Below, piece by piece: positions 48,205 through 57,713 of a DNA stretch of 64,000 bases. The notes beneath the pieces are model-generated. The model ran no database searches. It was given only the letters and a program-made list of their open reading frames with translations, and had not been told where the DNA came from. Each line of letters opens with the position of its first letter. The first letter of the stretch is position 1. A program made the position numbers and the translations under genes. Source of the stretch: Chelativorans xinjiangensis (GTDB lineage: Bacteria > Pseudomonadota > Alphaproteobacteria > Rhizobiales > Rhizobiaceae); contig NZ_WQNH01000011.1 of the NCBI RefSeq assembly GCF_009812055.1, positions 157,635-221,634 on the forward strand, read 5' to 3'.

Positions 48205-49368
48205 ATGAACGGCGGGCGGGACTCTCAAACCCCTGGGTGGAAGATCGAAGAAGCCGGCTCCTCCACGGCGAAACCAAGGCCGGAGCGACGCCGTTGGCCG
48301 CGAGGCGAACAGCCGGTTCGGGACGCACCCGCGATACGCGGACCTCCCATTTTGAAGCCGATCGAGTTCTCCACGCGGGATTTGCCGAAAAAGCAGCAGT
48401 TCAGCGCGTGGCAGTCCTATATGGAGACGGTCGCCGAATATCGGCTGCCTGATGATAAGACACCCGAGGACGGCTTTCCCGCCGATCACGTCGCGTGGAA
48501 CCTGGGTAGCGTGATTATTGCGCAGCAGCGCGTGGCCGCACACAGCTACCGGCGGTCGGCAGCCAAGGTGCGCGCCAGGCCCATCGATCATTGCCACATC
48601 ACCATATTGCGCAGCGGACGCAGCTGGACAGAGGTAGACGGCTATGTCGCGCAGAACGAGCCCGGCAAGGCGGTATTCCGGACGCTTGGGCACCCCTATT
48701 GGGGCCGTATCACCGATGCGGAAGCCGTTGTCGTCTACCTTCCCCGCGATCTCTTCGGCGACTCGGCGGCAATTCTCGATGCTGCCAACAATTCGATCCT
48801 GTCAGGCAACTTGGCCCATCTGCTGGACGACTATATTAACAGTGTGGAGACTTCGCTGCGCAGCCTTGTCGCGGAGGATCTCCCCGGAATTGTTAGCGCG
48901 CTGCGCGACATGGTGGCCATGAGCCTGACTTCGGTCAAGCATAAGCATGCGACGGAGCAGCACGGCATAGGCCTCATGGAGCGGGCGCGCCGTAACATCC
49001 GGCAGCACCTGGCTTCACCCGACCTTACGCCCGAGAGCCTGTGCCGGGAGCTCGGCATTTCCCGCACACGGCTATACCAGCTGTTCGAGCCCAGCGGCGG
49101 CGTCCTGCATTACATAAGAAGAAAGCGGCTGCTGGTGGCGCATGCCTCACTCAGCGATCCAGCCAACAACCAGCGTATTTTCGAGATTGCGGAAGCTGCC
49201 GGCTTCGATACGCCGGCCAACTTCAGCCGCGCGTTCAAGCTCGAATTCGGCTACAGTCCACGCGAAGCGCGCGAGCATGCAGCGGCTGAGCACAGCGCGT
49301 ATAGTGGCGCGGACACACCGGATGATATGAAGAGTTTTGGGGATTGGCTTACCGCTCTCGGGCGCTGA
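48205..49368 (+). CDS. cuxR: AraC-family regulator, CuxR-like (candidate c-di-GMP-responsive activator)
   Basis: A 387-residue AraC-type protein. The middle is a cupin-type sensor (about residues 55-230) and the C-terminus holds two HTH motifs, LTPESLCRELGISRTRLYQL and RIFEIAEAAGFDTPANFSRA. Ahead of the cupin lies PERRRWPRGE, with R29-x3-R33 matching the PilZ-like RxxxR c-di-GMP motif. It is divergent from uxs, exactly as CuxR stands next to uxs1-uxe in S. meliloti, where it activates the polysaccharide operon with c-di-GMP. Identity is inferred from gene order and motif. The ATG at 48205 has GGAGG about 12 bases ahead and is not certain. Confidence 0.72.
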   Translation: MNGGRDSQTPGWKIEEAGSSTAKPRPERRRWPRGEQPVRDAPAIRGPPILKPIEFSTRDLPKKQQFSAWQSYMETVAEYRLPDDKTPEDGFPADHVAWNLGSVIIAQQRVAAHSYRRSAAKVRARPIDHCHITILRSGRSWTEVDGYVAQNEPGKAVFRTLGHPYWGRITDAEAVVVYLPRDLFGDSAAILDAANNSILSGNLAHLLDDYINSVETSLRSLVAEDLPGIVSALRDMVAMSLTSVKHKHATEQHGIGLMERARRNIRQHLASPDLTPESLCRELGISRTRLYQLFEPSGGVLHYIRRKRLLVAHASLSDPANNQRIFEIAEAAGFDTPANFSRAFKLEFGYSPREAREHAAAEHSAYSGADTPDDMKSFGDWLTALGR

Positions 49369-49808
49369 GAAGCATTCCATCAAGGGCGGTGCCATCGGCG
49401 GGTCTGTCGCGGAGCCATGATTTCGGACATCTAGTTGGCCGATGAGAAAGTAGCGGGCGGCGATCCCGTTACGACTGGCGGTCACCTGCCTGCCGCCCAG
49501 AGCGCGGTCGACCGGGTTGTGTATACTCCTATCCACGGAGAATAATTTTGCTTGGGCCGAATCCTGTGCGAGTGAACGACCTCTCTTGAGACGCTCAGCG
49601 AACGTCGGCTTCTCGGCGCGCCCACCCGGTAGTTCAACGCAGGCAGAGGAACTCCGCTCGCCACCCTCCTTATTTGAGAATCTTTTGCGCGGACAATGGT
49701 TCGTGACAGGCTGGAGCGGTCGTCGTTCTCGACGCCATGGTCGAATCTATCGCCCTCTTTGCATCCCGGCGAGTTGATCCGGCGGGATTAGGCCAGATGG
49801 CCCGCGCC
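49369..49808. other. Intergenic region, no recognised gene
   Basis: 440 bases between the CuxR-like gene (+) and the export operon end (-). Short frames occur on both strands but none shows homology, a ribosome site or typical codon use. No hairpin terminator stands out. Confidence 0.4.
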
Positions 49809-51005
49809 TCACTCCCTCCGCTCGACCCGGCTGCCCTCCTCGAGTGTGTCCGCGGGGTGGAGGACGACGACATCGCCAGCCTCGATACCGCCCAGCACCC
49901 CGGCCATCTCATCGTTCATTTGACCGATTTCCAAGTCAGCCTGGCGCAGGCGGCCGTTGTCGACGACAAACACGTTCCAAGCGCTGCCATTCCGGAACAG
50001 GGCGCTGATCGGCACCTGCAGGCAGTCTGCGCACTCCCAGACGGTCATTTCGGCAAAGACCCGGTAACCGTGCCCAAGGCGATTGTCGCTGTCGTCGAGG
50101 TCGAGAACGGTGTTGACACGCTGCTCCTCGATGCCCAGCGCCGAGACTTTGGTGAAGGCGGCCGGATCGACCCGCCGGACCGTGGCTTCGAGGGGCCGGT
50201 CGCCGCCCCAATCGCGCACCAGCGCCTTCGTGCCCGGCGCAATGCGAACGGCGTCGGCCGAAAGCAGATCGACGACGACCTCCAGATCTCCCGTATCGCC
50301 GATCTCGGCGATACGTGCTCCAGCGGCCACGGCCTGCTCGCTCTTCTCCAGAACGGCGAGGACCGTTCCGTCCACAGGCGCAAGCACGCTGACGCAGCAG
50401 CTTTCCGCCTCCGGATCGCGCTGGCCGGGCTGCAAAAGCCGCGCCTCGGCGCTCGCCAGTTCGGCGCGGCGGAATCCGACCGTCGCCCTGGCGGCTTCCA
50501 CTGCGGCCTTCAGGAGCTCGACCTCGTTAGCCGCCTTTTGCAGCGCGCTCTCCGAGATGACCCCGGGCCCGTGCAGCTTGAGCGCCCGCTCAAGCTCGGT
50601 TTCGGCGAGCCGCAAGGCGGTCTCGGCGCGCTGCAGCTCACTCTCGGCGATGCCGACGCCCGAGCGGGCGGCATCGCGGGCGGCAAGCAGCTCCGCCTCC
50701 GTGCGCCGGTCGATCAGCGGCGGGTCGAGGGGCTGGATCTCCGCGACGACTGTTTTCCCGGCTTCCACGAAATCGCCTTCTCTGAGCGCAGTACGCGACA
50801 GATATCCGGCAATGGGTGCGGAGACGGTGTAGACCTCACGCACCCGGGTCATCCCTTCCTCGCGGATCGTCACCTTCATCGGAGCCTGCCGGATCACGGC
50901 CACGTCGACCAGCGACGGCTGCTCGCGCAGCGACCATGCAAACCCCGCGACCACGGCGGCGGCGGCAAGTGCCATGAGGAGGCGTTTGAACCAGGCGGAT
51001 TTCAT
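49809..51005 (-). CDS. Periplasmic adaptor (HlyD/MacA type membrane-fusion protein)
   Basis: A 398-residue adaptor anchored by one N-terminal helix (RLLMALAAAAVVAGFAWSL). Two lipoyl half-motifs flank a long coiled coil (about residues 95-170: AELLAARDAARSG through AARATVGFRRAELASAEARL); the second half-motif is SVLAPVDGTVLAVLEKSEQA. It would bridge the FtsX-type permease (51010) to an outer-membrane channel, which is not in the window. ATG 51005 is preferred over a start nine codons upstream. An FNR box precedes this operon. Confidence 0.87.
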   Translation of the reverse strand: MKSAWFKRLLMALAAAAVVAGFAWSLREQPSLVDVAVIRQAPMKVTIREEGMTRVREVYTVSAPIAGYLSRTALREGDFVEAGKTVVAEIQPLDPPLIDRRTEAELLAARDAARSGVGIAESELQRAETALRLAETELERALKLHGPGVISESALQKAANEVELLKAAVEAARATVGFRRAELASAEARLLQPGQRDPEAESCCVSVLAPVDGTVLAVLEKSEQAVAAGARIAEIGDTGDLEVVVDLLSADAVRIAPGTKALVRDWGGDRPLEATVRRVDPAAFTKVSALGIEEQRVNTVLDLDDSDNRLGHGYRVFAEMTVWECADCLQVPISALFRNGSAWNVFVVDNGRLRQADLEIGQMNDEMAGVLGGIEAGDVVVLHPADTLEEGSRVERRE

Positions 51006-51009
51006 CGGG

Positions 51010-53373
51010 CTATTCCCTTGTCTTGAGCACACGCACGAGGTCGAGCCTGTCGACGCGGCGGCGCACGATCAGCGCCGACAGTGCGGCGACGCCGAACACC
51101 ACAAGGCTTGAAGTGGCGAATGTGGAGCGGTTGACGATGAACGGCACGCGAAAAAGGTCGCTCGAAAACCCGTTCACCACCGTCCAGGAAAAGACATAGC
51201 CGAGCAGCCAGCCGAGCGGCTGCGCGATTGCGACGATCGCGCCCAGCTCGATCAGAAGCACGCTCGACACCTCGCCTTTTCCGAAACCGAGAACACGCAG
51301 GCTTGCCAGTTCCCGTGCCCGCTCCGAGAACTGGATGCGTGCCGAGTTGTAGACGACGCCGAAGGTAATGATGACGGCAAGTGCCGTATAGACGGTCGTC
51401 ATGATCGTGATGTTCTCCTCGATCGTCTCGCGAAAGCGCTCGCGCGACAGCCCCTGCAGGGCGATCGCCGCCACCGCCGGCGTGCGCTTGACGGTGCTGT
51501 AAAGCTCGCGGAGGCGCGAGGGGTCGACGGCCACATGCACCCCGGAGAGCCGCGGCCCGTCGCCGATCAAACGGTCGAGGGCGTCAGTGCGCATATAGAC
51601 GGCGAGCCCGATATAGCTTTCGACGATGCTGCTTATCGGCACCGTCGCCATCCGGTGGCCTTTTTCCAGCAGTTCGACCTCGGCGATATCGCCGATGCTG
51701 AGGCCGAGCAGGTTGGCGACCCATTCGGAGATCATCAGCCCTGCAGGCGGCGGCTCCACGGCATCGAGAGCCTTGTCGAGTGCGCGGGAAAGATCTGGTT
51801 CCCGAACAATCCCCTGGATCGCGACCCGGCGTTCGCGATGGCCATAGCGCAGGATGACAGGCGTCGTGCGAAAAGCCTCTGCGCGTAGCACGCCCGGCAT
51901 GGCGGCCACCTCCTGCAACGCGCGAGGAGAGCGCTCGGTGCCGAAGGACAGGGTCGCGTCCTGGCGTTCCGTGCGGGTGAACACCGTGTCGACCATGAAG
52001 GCTGTCGAATCGGACGCAAACAGCGCCGTGATCAGGAGCGCCACGGCAAGCGACGTTCCCAGGGCGGTCGTAAGGGTGCGCACCGGCCAGCGGATCAGGT
52101 GCCGGAGAGCCATGATCGTGAGCTGCGAGAACACCCGCAGAAGGCGCGATCCGCTTCCCAGCAGACTGCGATAGCGCGTCGGCGCTGGCGGCTGCATTGC
52201 CACGGCCGGTGGCAAACCCACCACGCCCCAGATGGCGCGGGCGCTGCCAGCCAACGCCGCCAGCGCGCTGACGGCGGCGGCAATGGTATAAAGATCGAGG
52301 CTTTGCCGGAAGATCAGGAAGGGGAACGAATAGAAGCGCGCATAGAGATCCGTCATGCCGCGCCCCAGCCAGTTGCCGGCGACCGAGCCGATCGCAATGC
52401 CGATCAGGGCCACGGCCAGCGTCAGCTTGGCATAATGCCAGGCGATCGCCATCGGGCCGTAGCCGAGGGCCTTCATCAACCCGACCTGCTCGCGCTCAAG
52501 TGCGATGAGCCGCGTCAGGATCATGTTGACCAGGAAGGCCGAGACGAACAGGAACACCGGCGGAATGACCATCGCCATGGCGCGGAGCTGGGTGAGTTCG
52601 CTGTCCAGGAACATGTGCGAAATCTGGTCTTCCCGATCGTGCGCGCCCGTTCCTCCGTAGGGCTCGAGCAGGGCATCGAGCGTGTCGATGACCGCGCTGA
52701 GATCGGCATTCCTCTGGGTGCGCAGGGCGACGTCGTTGAAGGCGCCGTGCATGTCGAAGATTCCGGCGAGCGTGGCACGCGGCATGAAGAACACGCCGAA
52801 GCGCCGCTGGTCGGGGATCAGGTCGCCGGGACCGATGGCGTAGATAAATTCCGGAGACAGCACGATGCCGGTGATGGTCAGCGTTTGCTTGCGCCCGTTC
52901 ATGATGGCGTCGAAGCGGCTGCCGGGCGCCATCCGATGGGCGAGTGCGAAGGGCTCTGTCACGGCGACCTCGCCGACACGCCCGGGCTCCGGCAGGCGTC
53001 CCGCGCGCAGATAGAGCCGGTTGACGGCGGGCTCGACATGGTCGGGGATCGAGACGGCGATGCCGGTCGCCGGCTCCGCCATGCCGGGGATGTCGAGGAG
53101 CACGGGCTTGACGATGCGCAGCTCGATCCCGCTCACACCGGAGATCGACGCGATCCGGTCCCTGAGATGCAGCGGCGCACGCGTCAGCCCGGAAAACACG
53201 GTTGCGAAGCGGTAACGGTCGTAGAAGGCGGCGCGCGTCTCGTCGAGCGAACGGTAGGCGCCGATGGCCAGCACGATGGTCGCCACGCCGCAGGCCATGA
53301 CGAGCGCGATGGCGAGCACCTGCGCCCACATGCGGGCGAGGTCGCGAACAAGCTTCCGGTCGAGGACCGACAT
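51010..53373 (-). CDS. ABC transporter permease, FtsX/LolE-like, double MacB domains
   Basis: A 787-residue permease with an N-terminal anchor (LARMWAQVLAIALVMACGVA), a large periplasmic domain, a block of three helices near residues 270-390 (VFLFVSAFLVNMILTRLIAL), a second membrane anchor and periplasmic domain, then a final three-helix block ending VFGVAALSALIVRRRVDRLD. This duplicated FtsX layout is typical of exporters paired with a LolD-type ATPase and HlyD adaptor. The substrate is unknown. Confidence 0.88.
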   Translation of the reverse strand: MSVLDRKLVRDLARMWAQVLAIALVMACGVATIVLAIGAYRSLDETRAAFYDRYRFATVFSGLTRAPLHLRDRIASISGVSGIELRIVKPVLLDIPGMAEPATGIAVSIPDHVEPAVNRLYLRAGRLPEPGRVGEVAVTEPFALAHRMAPGSRFDAIMNGRKQTLTITGIVLSPEFIYAIGPGDLIPDQRRFGVFFMPRATLAGIFDMHGAFNDVALRTQRNADLSAVIDTLDALLEPYGGTGAHDREDQISHMFLDSELTQLRAMAMVIPPVFLFVSAFLVNMILTRLIALEREQVGLMKALGYGPMAIAWHYAKLTLAVALIGIAIGSVAGNWLGRGMTDLYARFYSFPFLIFRQSLDLYTIAAAVSALAALAGSARAIWGVVGLPPAVAMQPPAPTRYRSLLGSGSRLLRVFSQLTIMALRHLIRWPVRTLTTALGTSLAVALLITALFASDSTAFMVDTVFTRTERQDATLSFGTERSPRALQEVAAMPGVLRAEAFRTTPVILRYGHRERRVAIQGIVREPDLSRALDKALDAVEPPPAGLMISEWVANLLGLSIGDIAEVELLEKGHRMATVPISSIVESYIGLAVYMRTDALDRLIGDGPRLSGVHVAVDPSRLRELYSTVKRTPAVAAIALQGLSRERFRETIEENITIMTTVYTALAVIITFGVVYNSARIQFSERARELASLRVLGFGKGEVSSVLLIELGAIVAIAQPLGWLLGYVFSWTVVNGFSSDLFRVPFIVNRSTFATSSLVVFGVAALSALIVRRRVDRLDLVRVLKTRE

Positions 53374-53377
53374 CGCC

Positions 53378-54085
53378 CTACCAGTTCACCTCGGCGGGCT
53401 TCGCCCGCCTCTCGTTGACCTCGGCTTCGGCGATCCGTCCGTCGCGGAAGGTGAAGACGCGATGCGCGATCTGCCGGATGCCGGCGTTGTGCGTGATGAT
53501 TGCCATTGTCGTCTCCAACTCCGCGTTGATGCGCCAGAGAGCCTCGAGGACGAGGATACCGGTCTTGGAATCGAGCGCGCCGGTGGGCTCGTCGCACAGC
53601 ATCACCTCCGGCCGCTTGGCGATGGCGCGGGCGATCGCCACGCGCTGCTGCTCCCCGCCCGAAAGCTGGGCCGGGAAATGCGTCATCCGGTCCTTGAGCC
53701 CCACCATCTCCAGCGCTTCTTCAGGCTTCATCGGGGCGGCGGAGATTTCCGTGACAAGAGCCACGTTCTCCCACGCCGTGAGGCTGGGGATCAGGTTGTA
53801 GAACTGGAAGACGAAGCCGACATGCTCGCGCCGGAAGCGGGTAAGGTGGCGCTCGGAATAGGCCGTGAGTTCCTCGTCTCGGAAACGCACCGTCCCCGAC
53901 GTCGCGTGGTCGAGCCCGCCCAGGATGTTGAGAAGGGTCGACTTACCGCTGCCCGACGGCCCGAGCAGCACGGCCATCTCGCCCTCCTGGAGATCGAGGT
54001 CCACGCCGCGAAGCGCGAAGACCTCCACCTCGCCGGAGCGGTAGACCTTCGTCAGGCTGCGGGCGGAGAAGATCGGCATTTCCAT
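53378..54085 (-). CDS. ABC transporter ATPase, LolD/MacB type
   Basis: A 235-residue ATPase with Walker [10 protein letters not shown], signature [15 protein letters not shown], Walker [17 protein letters not shown] and H-loop IITHN. It is the first gene of the three-gene export operon; ATG 54085 is chosen, with 54079 as an alternative. The perfect FNR/FixK box at 54142-54155 is centred about 63 bases upstream, a spacing compatible with anaerobic activation. Confidence 0.9.
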   Translation of the reverse strand: MEMPIFSARSLTKVYRSGEVEVFALRGVDLDLQEGEMAVLLGPSGSGKSTLLNILGGLDHATSGTVRFRDEELTAYSERHLTRFRREHVGFVFQFYNLIPSLTAWENVALVTEISAAPMKPEEALEMVGLKDRMTHFPAQLSGGEQQRVAIARAIAKRPEVMLCDEPTGALDSKTGILVLEALWRINAELETTMAIITHNAGIRQIAHRVFTFRDGRIAEAEVNERRAKPAEVNW

Positions 54086-54141
54086 GGATAGACGGGCCTT
54101 TCGTTCTGACCGCATTGAAAGCCGGATGCGGCGGCCCGGCC

Positions 54142-54155
54142 TTGATGCGCATCAA
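54142..54155. promoter_or_regulatory. Perfect FNR/FixK box inside a 34-bp palindrome
   Basis: TTGATGCGCATCAA matches TTGAT-N4-ATCAA exactly and is the core of a perfect 34-bp palindrome (54132-54165). It lies 8 bases past the host-attachment-type gene stop and upstream of the export ATPase, so it could be both terminator and operator. Confidence 0.82.
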
Positions 54156-54173
54156 GGCCGGGCCGGGATGCGA

Positions 54174-54644
54174 TCACCGTTCCGCATGAAGTCCGTTCAC
54201 GCCCAGATCGGCGATCGCCGCGTACAGTTTCTCGGTTGGAAGCTTGATCAGGTCCTTGCCGAACTCTTCGACGACCAGGGGCTTGAGCGCCGGTGGGAGC
54301 GCTTCGCGGATGAGGCCGAGCATGCGCGGCTCCGCGATGACGACCAGCCGTTCGAGTGCTCCCGCCGCGTGATGCTTCTCGAGTTCGTCGATCAGCATTG
54401 CCGCGAACTGTCTCTGTCGCTCGCGAACGGGGTCGGCATGATACTGCATCGCCGAGCGCCGCGCGCCATGCGAGGCAAAAGCGCGTCCTGGCCGATCCGA
54501 CATGATCTGCCGGAGCGGCTTGTGTTGCATCCGATGGACGATGTCTTCGAGACGCTCTCCGGTCTCGGGATCCCGAGTGAGCTCGCGTACGATGCGTGCC
54601 TGCGCCCCGTCGGCGACCAGGATCCACGTCTTGGGCTTCCTCAT
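54174..54644 (-). CDS. Host attachment protein family (Pfam AtsA-like, stress-associated)
   Basis: A 156-residue cytosolic protein of the family named host attachment protein: WILVADGAQARIVRE at the N-terminus, RSAMQYHADPVRERQRQFAA, LVVIAEPRMLGLIREALP, VVEEFGKDLIKLPTEKL. Despite the name, members are common in low-oxygen and stationary-phase regulons and resemble release-factor-like folds; their biochemical role is unclear. It starts with GGAG ahead and has an FNR-type box centred 61 bases upstream (54699-54712). Confidence 0.85.
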   Translation of the reverse strand: MRKPKTWILVADGAQARIVRELTRDPETGERLEDIVHRMQHKPLRQIMSDRPGRAFASHGARRSAMQYHADPVRERQRQFAAMLIDELEKHHAAGALERLVVIAEPRMLGLIREALPPALKPLVVEEFGKDLIKLPTEKLYAAIADLGVNGLHAER

Positions 54645-54698
54645 TGCTGCAGCTCCTTCATTGAGCTCTCTTCCGAGCCCAAGCCGTGGCGGCGGCCT

Positions 54699-54712
54699 TT
54701 GACCCGCGTCAA
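54699..54712. promoter_or_regulatory. FNR/FixK box between divergent host-attachment and phasin genes
   Basis: TTGACCCGCGTCAA fits TTGAC-N4-GTCAA, a recognised FNR/FixK variant. It is centred 61 bases from the minus-strand start (54644) and 92 bases from the phasin start (54798). Confidence 0.72.
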
Positions 54713-54797
54713 TGAGCCTGCCGCAACAGGCATCTATGTTTCATGCTGCATAATTCGGATTCTTGCCTCGCCGACAGACAGCTTCAGGAGCGGACAA

Positions 54798-55175
54798 ATG
54801 CAGGACATGCCCGTGCAATCGCCACCTCTCACATGGTTCTCAATCGGGGACGGACAGCAGTTCGTCCAAGCGGCGGCGTGGCTTCAGACGCATACCTTCA
54901 AGGCGATCATGCGCTACCAGATCGAGGCGCTATCGTTTCTGAAACACCGTCTCGAGCAAGACGTGAAGCTCATCGACGATCTCACGGCCAGCAGCGAGTA
55001 CAACGATACTTTCGACGTGTTCGGCGTCTTCATGCAGAATGCAGCTTCCGATTATTCGGCAGAGGCAGCGAGGATCGCCACGATCGGCTCGCGGCTTGCT
55101 TCCGAAACGGCGAGAGAGGCGCGCAAGGAAGCCAGGGCGACGATCGACGGCATGGCGGTCGGCACGCCCGCGTAG
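54798..55175 (+). CDS. Phasin-family protein
   Basis: A 125-residue helical protein with the phasin_2 pattern: [78 protein letters not shown]. Phasins coat polyhydroxyalkanoate granules or act as generic stress proteins; no granule synthase is present here. The start has CAGGAGCGGAC ahead. It is divergent from the host-attachment-type gene and shares its FNR-type box. Confidence 0.82.
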   Translation: MQDMPVQSPPLTWFSIGDGQQFVQAAAWLQTHTFKAIMRYQIEALSFLKHRLEQDVKLIDDLTASSEYNDTFDVFGVFMQNAASDYSAEAARIATIGSRLASETAREARKEARATIDGMAVGTPA

Positions 55176-55185
55176 GGAGGCGCTA

Positions 55186-55488
55186 CGTGGGGTCGGCATC
55201 CGGCTGGTGGCGCTGAGAAGTGCCGGCTTCAACAATGTCGATCTGGAAGCGGCACGCGATCTGGGCATCAAGGTTGCGCGGGTCCCCGCTTACCGTGACG
55301 ATGTGTTCGCGCGGCTATTGACCTTCCCCAACGTGCTCATCACCGGCCATCAGGCTTTCTTCACGAGAGAGGCGCTTACCAACATCGCCGAGACCACCAT
55401 CGCAAACATTGCTGCTTTCGCCGAATGCGGCTGCGCAAACCATGAGGTCTCGGTCGAGAAGCTCGCGATGAGAAAAGAGAGAGCCTGA
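55186..55488 (+). pseudogene. ldhA: D-lactate dehydrogenase (2-hydroxyacid dehydrogenase) remnant
   Basis: An N-terminally truncated, internally deleted gene. [31 protein letters not shown] are the D-lactate dehydrogenase substrate-domain segments. The frame then jumps straight to [40 protein letters not shown], the C-terminal domain. The intervening NAD-binding domain and catalytic residues (roughly 190 residues) are gone and there is no proper start. The C-terminal tail ends at 55488. Confidence 0.85.
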
Positions 55489-55603
55489 CCGCGAACGCTT
55501 CCCCGGACATTGCCGCAAGGCGACTACAGCCTTGTGCCCGCCGCCCTTGAAGTCGCGTTCTTCGTGGGGATCGAGGGCATGGCCGATCGCCTCGGCGACG
55601 GCA

Positions 55604-55849
55604 TCAGCACTTCCGGTCGGCCTCCGCCGCCGCCACCTGCTTCTTCACCGCAATGAAGCTGTCCGGGCTCACCGAGATCGAATCGATGCCGCATTCGACG
55701 AGGAAAGCGGCGAACTCGGGATGATCGCTCGGCGCCTGGCCGCACAGGCCGATCTTGGCGCCGGCCTCGCGCGCCTCGGTGATCACGTTCTTGATCATCC
55801 ACTTCACGGCGGCATCCTGTTCGTCGAAAAGCTCGGCTAGTCTTGCGAA
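55604..55849 (-). pseudogene. pps: Phosphoenolpyruvate synthase C-terminal remnant
   Basis: About 80 codons on the minus strand: FARLAELFDEQDAAVKWMIK, then AREAGAKIGLCGQAPSDHPE, FAAFLVECGIDSISVSPDSF. GxCGQAPSDxPEFAxFLVExGIDSIS is the C-terminal end of PEP synthase, including the catalytic cysteine region. The rest of the roughly 790-residue enzyme is absent; upstream it abuts glk debris at 55848. Confidence 0.85.
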
Positions 55850-56130
55850 GGAGGATCCGCTCGCGGAGCTGGCGCTGCAACTCTTCGTGAAATGGCTTGG
55901 TCGTTTCGCCGGCGATGTCGCTCTGCTCTATGGTGCCGGAGGCGGCGTGTATCTGGGGGGTGGAATTGTGCCGCGAATACTGGACCTGCTCGCCACCGAT
56001 GCATTCCGCGGCGCCTTCCTGTCCAAGGGCAGGCTCTTTTCCTTTCTGGAGCGGCTCACAGGTCATCAAGAGCCAGGATGCGGGCTTGCGCGGTGCGGCG
56101 GTGGCGCTGTCGGCTGCAATTCCGGTCTGA
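55848..56130 (+). pseudogene. glk: Glucokinase C-terminal remnant, frameshifted
   Basis: The plus frame KEDPLAELALQLFVKWLGRF, AGDVALLYGAGGGVYLGGGI, VPRILDLLATDAFRGAFLSK is the C-terminal half of bacterial glucokinase (ROK-unrelated Glk family). After KGR the frame is lost and family similarity resumes in another frame as IKSQDAGLRGAAVAL, so a small deletion or frameshift lies near 56055. The N-terminal ATP- and glucose-binding part is missing. Confidence 0.82.
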
Positions 56131-56253
56131 TCGATACGGCTCCGAGATCGGACCGATACTGAAAGATGAAGGAGATCCGAATTCGGGCAGCAGCCCGCAT
56201 GCTCTCCGCCAGGCGGCGGAAGACCTTGCCCGCTGCAGCGTTGTGGTGAGACC

Positions 56254-56796
56254 ATGAATATGGTCCTTGTTGGCTTTCTCGCCAGTCTGATCGCCGGCCT
56301 GATGACCAGCGTGGGCGCCTTGCCCGCTCTGTTTGGCAAATCTGTCTCCCAGCGTGCGAATGGTGTCCTTCTCGGTTTCGCCGCGGGGGTGATGCTGTCG
56401 GCGTCGTTCTTTTCCCTGCTTCTGCCGGGCATCGAAGCGGCGCGCGAGCTTCACGGCGGAAACATGCTGCCGGCTGCCATCGCCGCGGGCGGATTGGCGC
56501 TCGGCGCTGCCGCGATGGCGACGATCAACGAGTTGGTTCCCCATGAACATTTCTTTCAGGGCCGGCAGGGACCGAAGGCGCAGGCGCTTGCGCGCATCTG
56601 GCTTTTCGTCATCGCAATCACGATCCACAATGCGCCCGAAGGACTTGCCGTGGGGGTGGGTTTCGGTGGCGGAAATATTGCCGGCGGCATGACCCTTGCC
56701 GTCGGCATAGGGCTTCAGAACCTGCCGGAAGGGCTGGCGCTGGCGCTCGCCCTGTGCATCGTGAATGAAGCGCCGGCTGAGGAGAGGTGCTCTTGA
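56254..56796 (+). pseudogene. ZIP-family metal transporter, C-terminally truncated
   Basis: The 180-residue frame has the first five or so helices of a ZIP transporter, including the metal-binding ITIHNAPEGLAVGVGFG (helix IV) and IGLQNLPEGLALALAL (helix V). ZIP proteins of this group are about 250-270 residues; here helices VI-VIII are replaced by IVNEAPAEERCS and a stop. It may still be expressed but is unlikely to be a normal transporter. The start and N-terminus look intact. Confidence 0.75.
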
Positions 56797-56865
56797 GCGG
56801 TATCAAGGTCAAGCCCGCTGCCATTTGAAAGAATGCCAGATGGATCGGCCCAGCCGCTCGGAACC

Positions 56866-57641
56866 ATGCGCATGAACCGCAAGCACACGCTCAACATCGG
56901 GTACGTCATCCTCGCCTTCATTCTGCTTGGCATGTTCCAGCTTTAGCTCGCCTCGCGTGATGTCGCCCAGCTCCCATACAGCGACCTCGTGCAGATGGTG
57001 GAAGACGGCAAAGTGGCATCCGCCACCATTACGGAGACGACGCTTCAGGGTCGGTTCAAGGAGCCGCAACAGGGCAGGAGCCTTTTCGTTGCGGCCAGGA
57101 TGGACCCTGATACGGCGGCGGCTTTCGAAAGGGCCGGTGTTCAAATCTCGGGCGGCACCGACAGCACTTGGCTGACGACCATCCTTTCCTGGGTTATCCC
57201 GATCCTGTTCTTCTTTATCCTCTGGTCATTCCTGTTCCGTGGCTTCGCCGAAAGACAAGGGATGGGCGGCCTTATCAACATCGGCAAATCGAAGGCCAAA
57301 GTCTATGTGGAGCGTCAGACAGGGGTTACGTTCGACGACGTGGCCGGCGTGGACGAGGCCAAGGTCGAGCTCAAGGAGATTGTCTCCTTCCTGAAAGATC
57401 GTGAGAAGTACGGCCGACTCGGAGCGCGGATCCCGAAGGGGGTCCTGTTCGTCGGCGTGGGGGCGGCGCGCGTTCGCGACCCGTTCGAGCAAGCGCGCCA
57501 GGCCGCCTCCCTGCATCATCTTCATCGACAAACTTGACGGGATATGGCGGCGGCGAGAGGGAGCAGACGCTGAACCAGCTCCTGTCGGAACCGGACGGTT
57601 TCGATCCGCGCGTCGGCATTGTGCTTCTGGCCGCGATCTTT
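56866..57641 (+). pseudogene. ftsH: FtsH-type AAA protease remnant
   Basis: Clear FtsH N-terminal half with lesions. After MRMNRKHTLNIGYVILAFIL a TAG at 56944 interrupts the first helix. The frame then gives the periplasmic part, second helix ([20 protein letters not shown]) and [20 protein letters not shown]. At [16 protein letters not shown] about 50 residues including Walker A are deleted, a frameshift follows in CIIFIDKLD, and similarity ends at QTLNQLLSEPDGFDP. The zinc protease domain is absent. Confidence 0.88.
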
Positions 57642-57713
57642 GGTGAGATATCGACAGGTGCAGCCGACATTGCGACCGACGGCTCGGAACTCGCGCAGAA
57701 GGCTCGCTCAAAC

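Noticed and set aside
49369..49808. Possible transposase debris after the CuxR-like gene
   Set aside because: Short frames were read in all directions but no transposase motif, inverted repeat or target duplication could be recognised.
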